NCBI GenBank assembly: GCA_002353225.1
Contig: DEJF01000007.1
Coordinates: 12,149 to 17,646 of the forward strand
Source of the DNA: Prevotella sp. UBA2755
Lineage (GTDB): Bacteria > Bacteroidota > Bacteroidia > Bacteroidales > Bacteroidaceae
Direction: 5' to 3'
Length of the DNA stretch: 5,498 nucleotides
Shown here: piece after piece, positions 4,857-5,498 of the stretch
Position numbering within the stretch: position 1 is the stretch's first letter
Layout: each line of letters starts with the position of its first letter
Notes under the pieces: generated by a model
The model's input: only the letters and a program-made list of their open reading frames with translations
The model's database searches: none
Told to the model about the DNA's origin: nothing
Made by a program: the position numbers and the translations under genes

Positions 4857-5498
4857 CAAATCAGCACGTCCCTTCACCTCCTCGAGCACTGCCTTAGCAA
4901 GAGCGCTTGACAGAGGAGCGTGGTGATCGTACTCCATAGAACTGGTAGCACGACCGGAAGTGATGGTACGGAGAGCGGTTACATAACCGAACATCTCAGA
5001 CAGTGGAACCATTGCCTTCACGACACGGGCACCGCTACGAGCCTCTTCCATACCCTCTACCTGACCACGACGCTTATTCAGGTCACCAATCACGTCACCC
5101 ATGTTCTCCTCAGGAGTAACAACCTCGAGTTTCATGATAGGCTCCATCAGCACGGGCTTAGCCTGAGCGCATACTGCCTTGTATGCCATCTGAGCGGCGA
5201 TCTCGAACGATAACTGGTCAGAGTCTACTGGGTGGAATGAACCATCGACAACGACCACCTTCAGGGAGTCTACTGGGTAGCCACCGAGGATACCGTTCTT
5301 CATGGCAGCCTCGAAGCCCTTCTGGATAGAGGGGATAAACTCCTTAGGAATGTTACCACCCTTCACCTCGTTGACGAACTGCAAGCCACCGTTCTCCTTG
5401 ATGTTCCAGTCGTCATCAACAGGACCGACGTTCACGATGATATCAGCGAACTTACCGCGACCACCAGACTGCTTCTTGTAAACCTCACGGTAGCCCAT
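4851..5498 (-). CDS. fusA: Elongation factor G, C-terminal 215 residues (partial)
   Basis: The visible part starts in domain IV with the conserved KKQSGGRGKFADI block and continues through GGNIPKEFIPSIQKGFEAAMKNGILGGYPV, DGSFHPVDSDQLSFEIAAQMAYK and KPVLMEPIMKLEVVTPEENMGDVIGDLNKRRGQVEGM into domain V, ending PLSEMFGYVTALRTITSGRATSSMEYDHH and a short C-terminal tail. EF-G is the GTPase that drives translocation on the ribosome; domain IV enters the decoding site and domain V contacts the GTPase centre. Complete family members have about 700 residues, so the GTPase domain and domains II-III lie beyond the right edge. The Met codon at the very edge (5496-5498) is internal, not a start. The sequence is intact to its stop at 4851-4853. 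It is followed by rpsJ, as in a str-type cluster. Confidence 0.97.
   Translation of the reverse strand: MGYREVYKKQSGGRGKFADIIVNVGPVDDDWNIKENGGLQFVNEVKGGNIPKEFIPSIQKGFEAAMKNGILGGYPVDSLKVVVVDGSFHPVDSDQLSFEIAAQMAYKAVCAQAKPVLMEPIMKLEVVTPEENMGDVIGDLNKRRGQVEGMEEARSGARVVKAMVPLSEMFGYVTALRTITSGRATSSMEYDHHAPLSSALAKAVLEEVKGRADLV

Noticed and set aside
5496..5498. ATG at the window edge as the start of a short EF-G-like gene
   Set aside because: The frame starts inside conserved domain IV sequence, so the Met is internal and the gene continues beyond the window.

Overview
The window reads as a chromosomal segment of a Bacteroidales bacterium, most likely Prevotella or a close relative. The EF-G and S10 proteins carry Bacteroidetes-type sequence, most start codons lack a Shine-Dalgarno and sit in AT-rich leaders, one promoter matches the Bacteroidetes TTTG / TAnnTTTG consensus, and a porin-like beta-barrel is paired with a lipoprotein. 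The genus is inferred from overall resemblance, not from a search. Every supported gene lies on the minus strand, so the window is read from high to low coordinates.

Right end (about 4380-5498): the last 215 codons of fusA (EF-G domains IV and V), then a 115-base spacer with an array of CTATAG palindromes and a strong hairpin, then rpsJ (ribosomal protein S10). A textbook intrinsic terminator with six U's follows rpsJ, so the str-type cluster ends here and does not run on into rplC and the S10 cluster.

Middle (3020-4335): a good Bacteroidetes-type promoter drives two tandem paralogous P-loop kinases of the cytidylate-kinase-like family. The stop of the first abuts the start of the second (TAAATG). 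A hairpin terminator (2967-3001) closes this unit.

Left-middle (653-2907): a two-gene unit encoding an outer-membrane beta-barrel protein and an S41-family peptidase lipoprotein, 17 bases apart. Both belong to the cell envelope.

Left end (1-602): the 5' part of an IS3-family insertion sequence running off the window. It shows one terminal inverted-repeat end, orfA, and the first 52 codons of orfB in the -1 frame. orfA ends in an A7 slippery run followed, after 5 bases, by a large nested stem-loop: a complete programmed -1 frameshift signal for making the OrfAB transposase. The IS sits 50 bases past the S41 stop, next to what may be the severed start of a third operon gene.

I see no CRISPR array, tRNA, rRNA or defence system. 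The most interesting items are the IS recoding signal, the abutting kinase pair, and the unusual fusA-rpsJ spacer with isolation of rpsJ by hairpins. None is convincingly a wholly new system.
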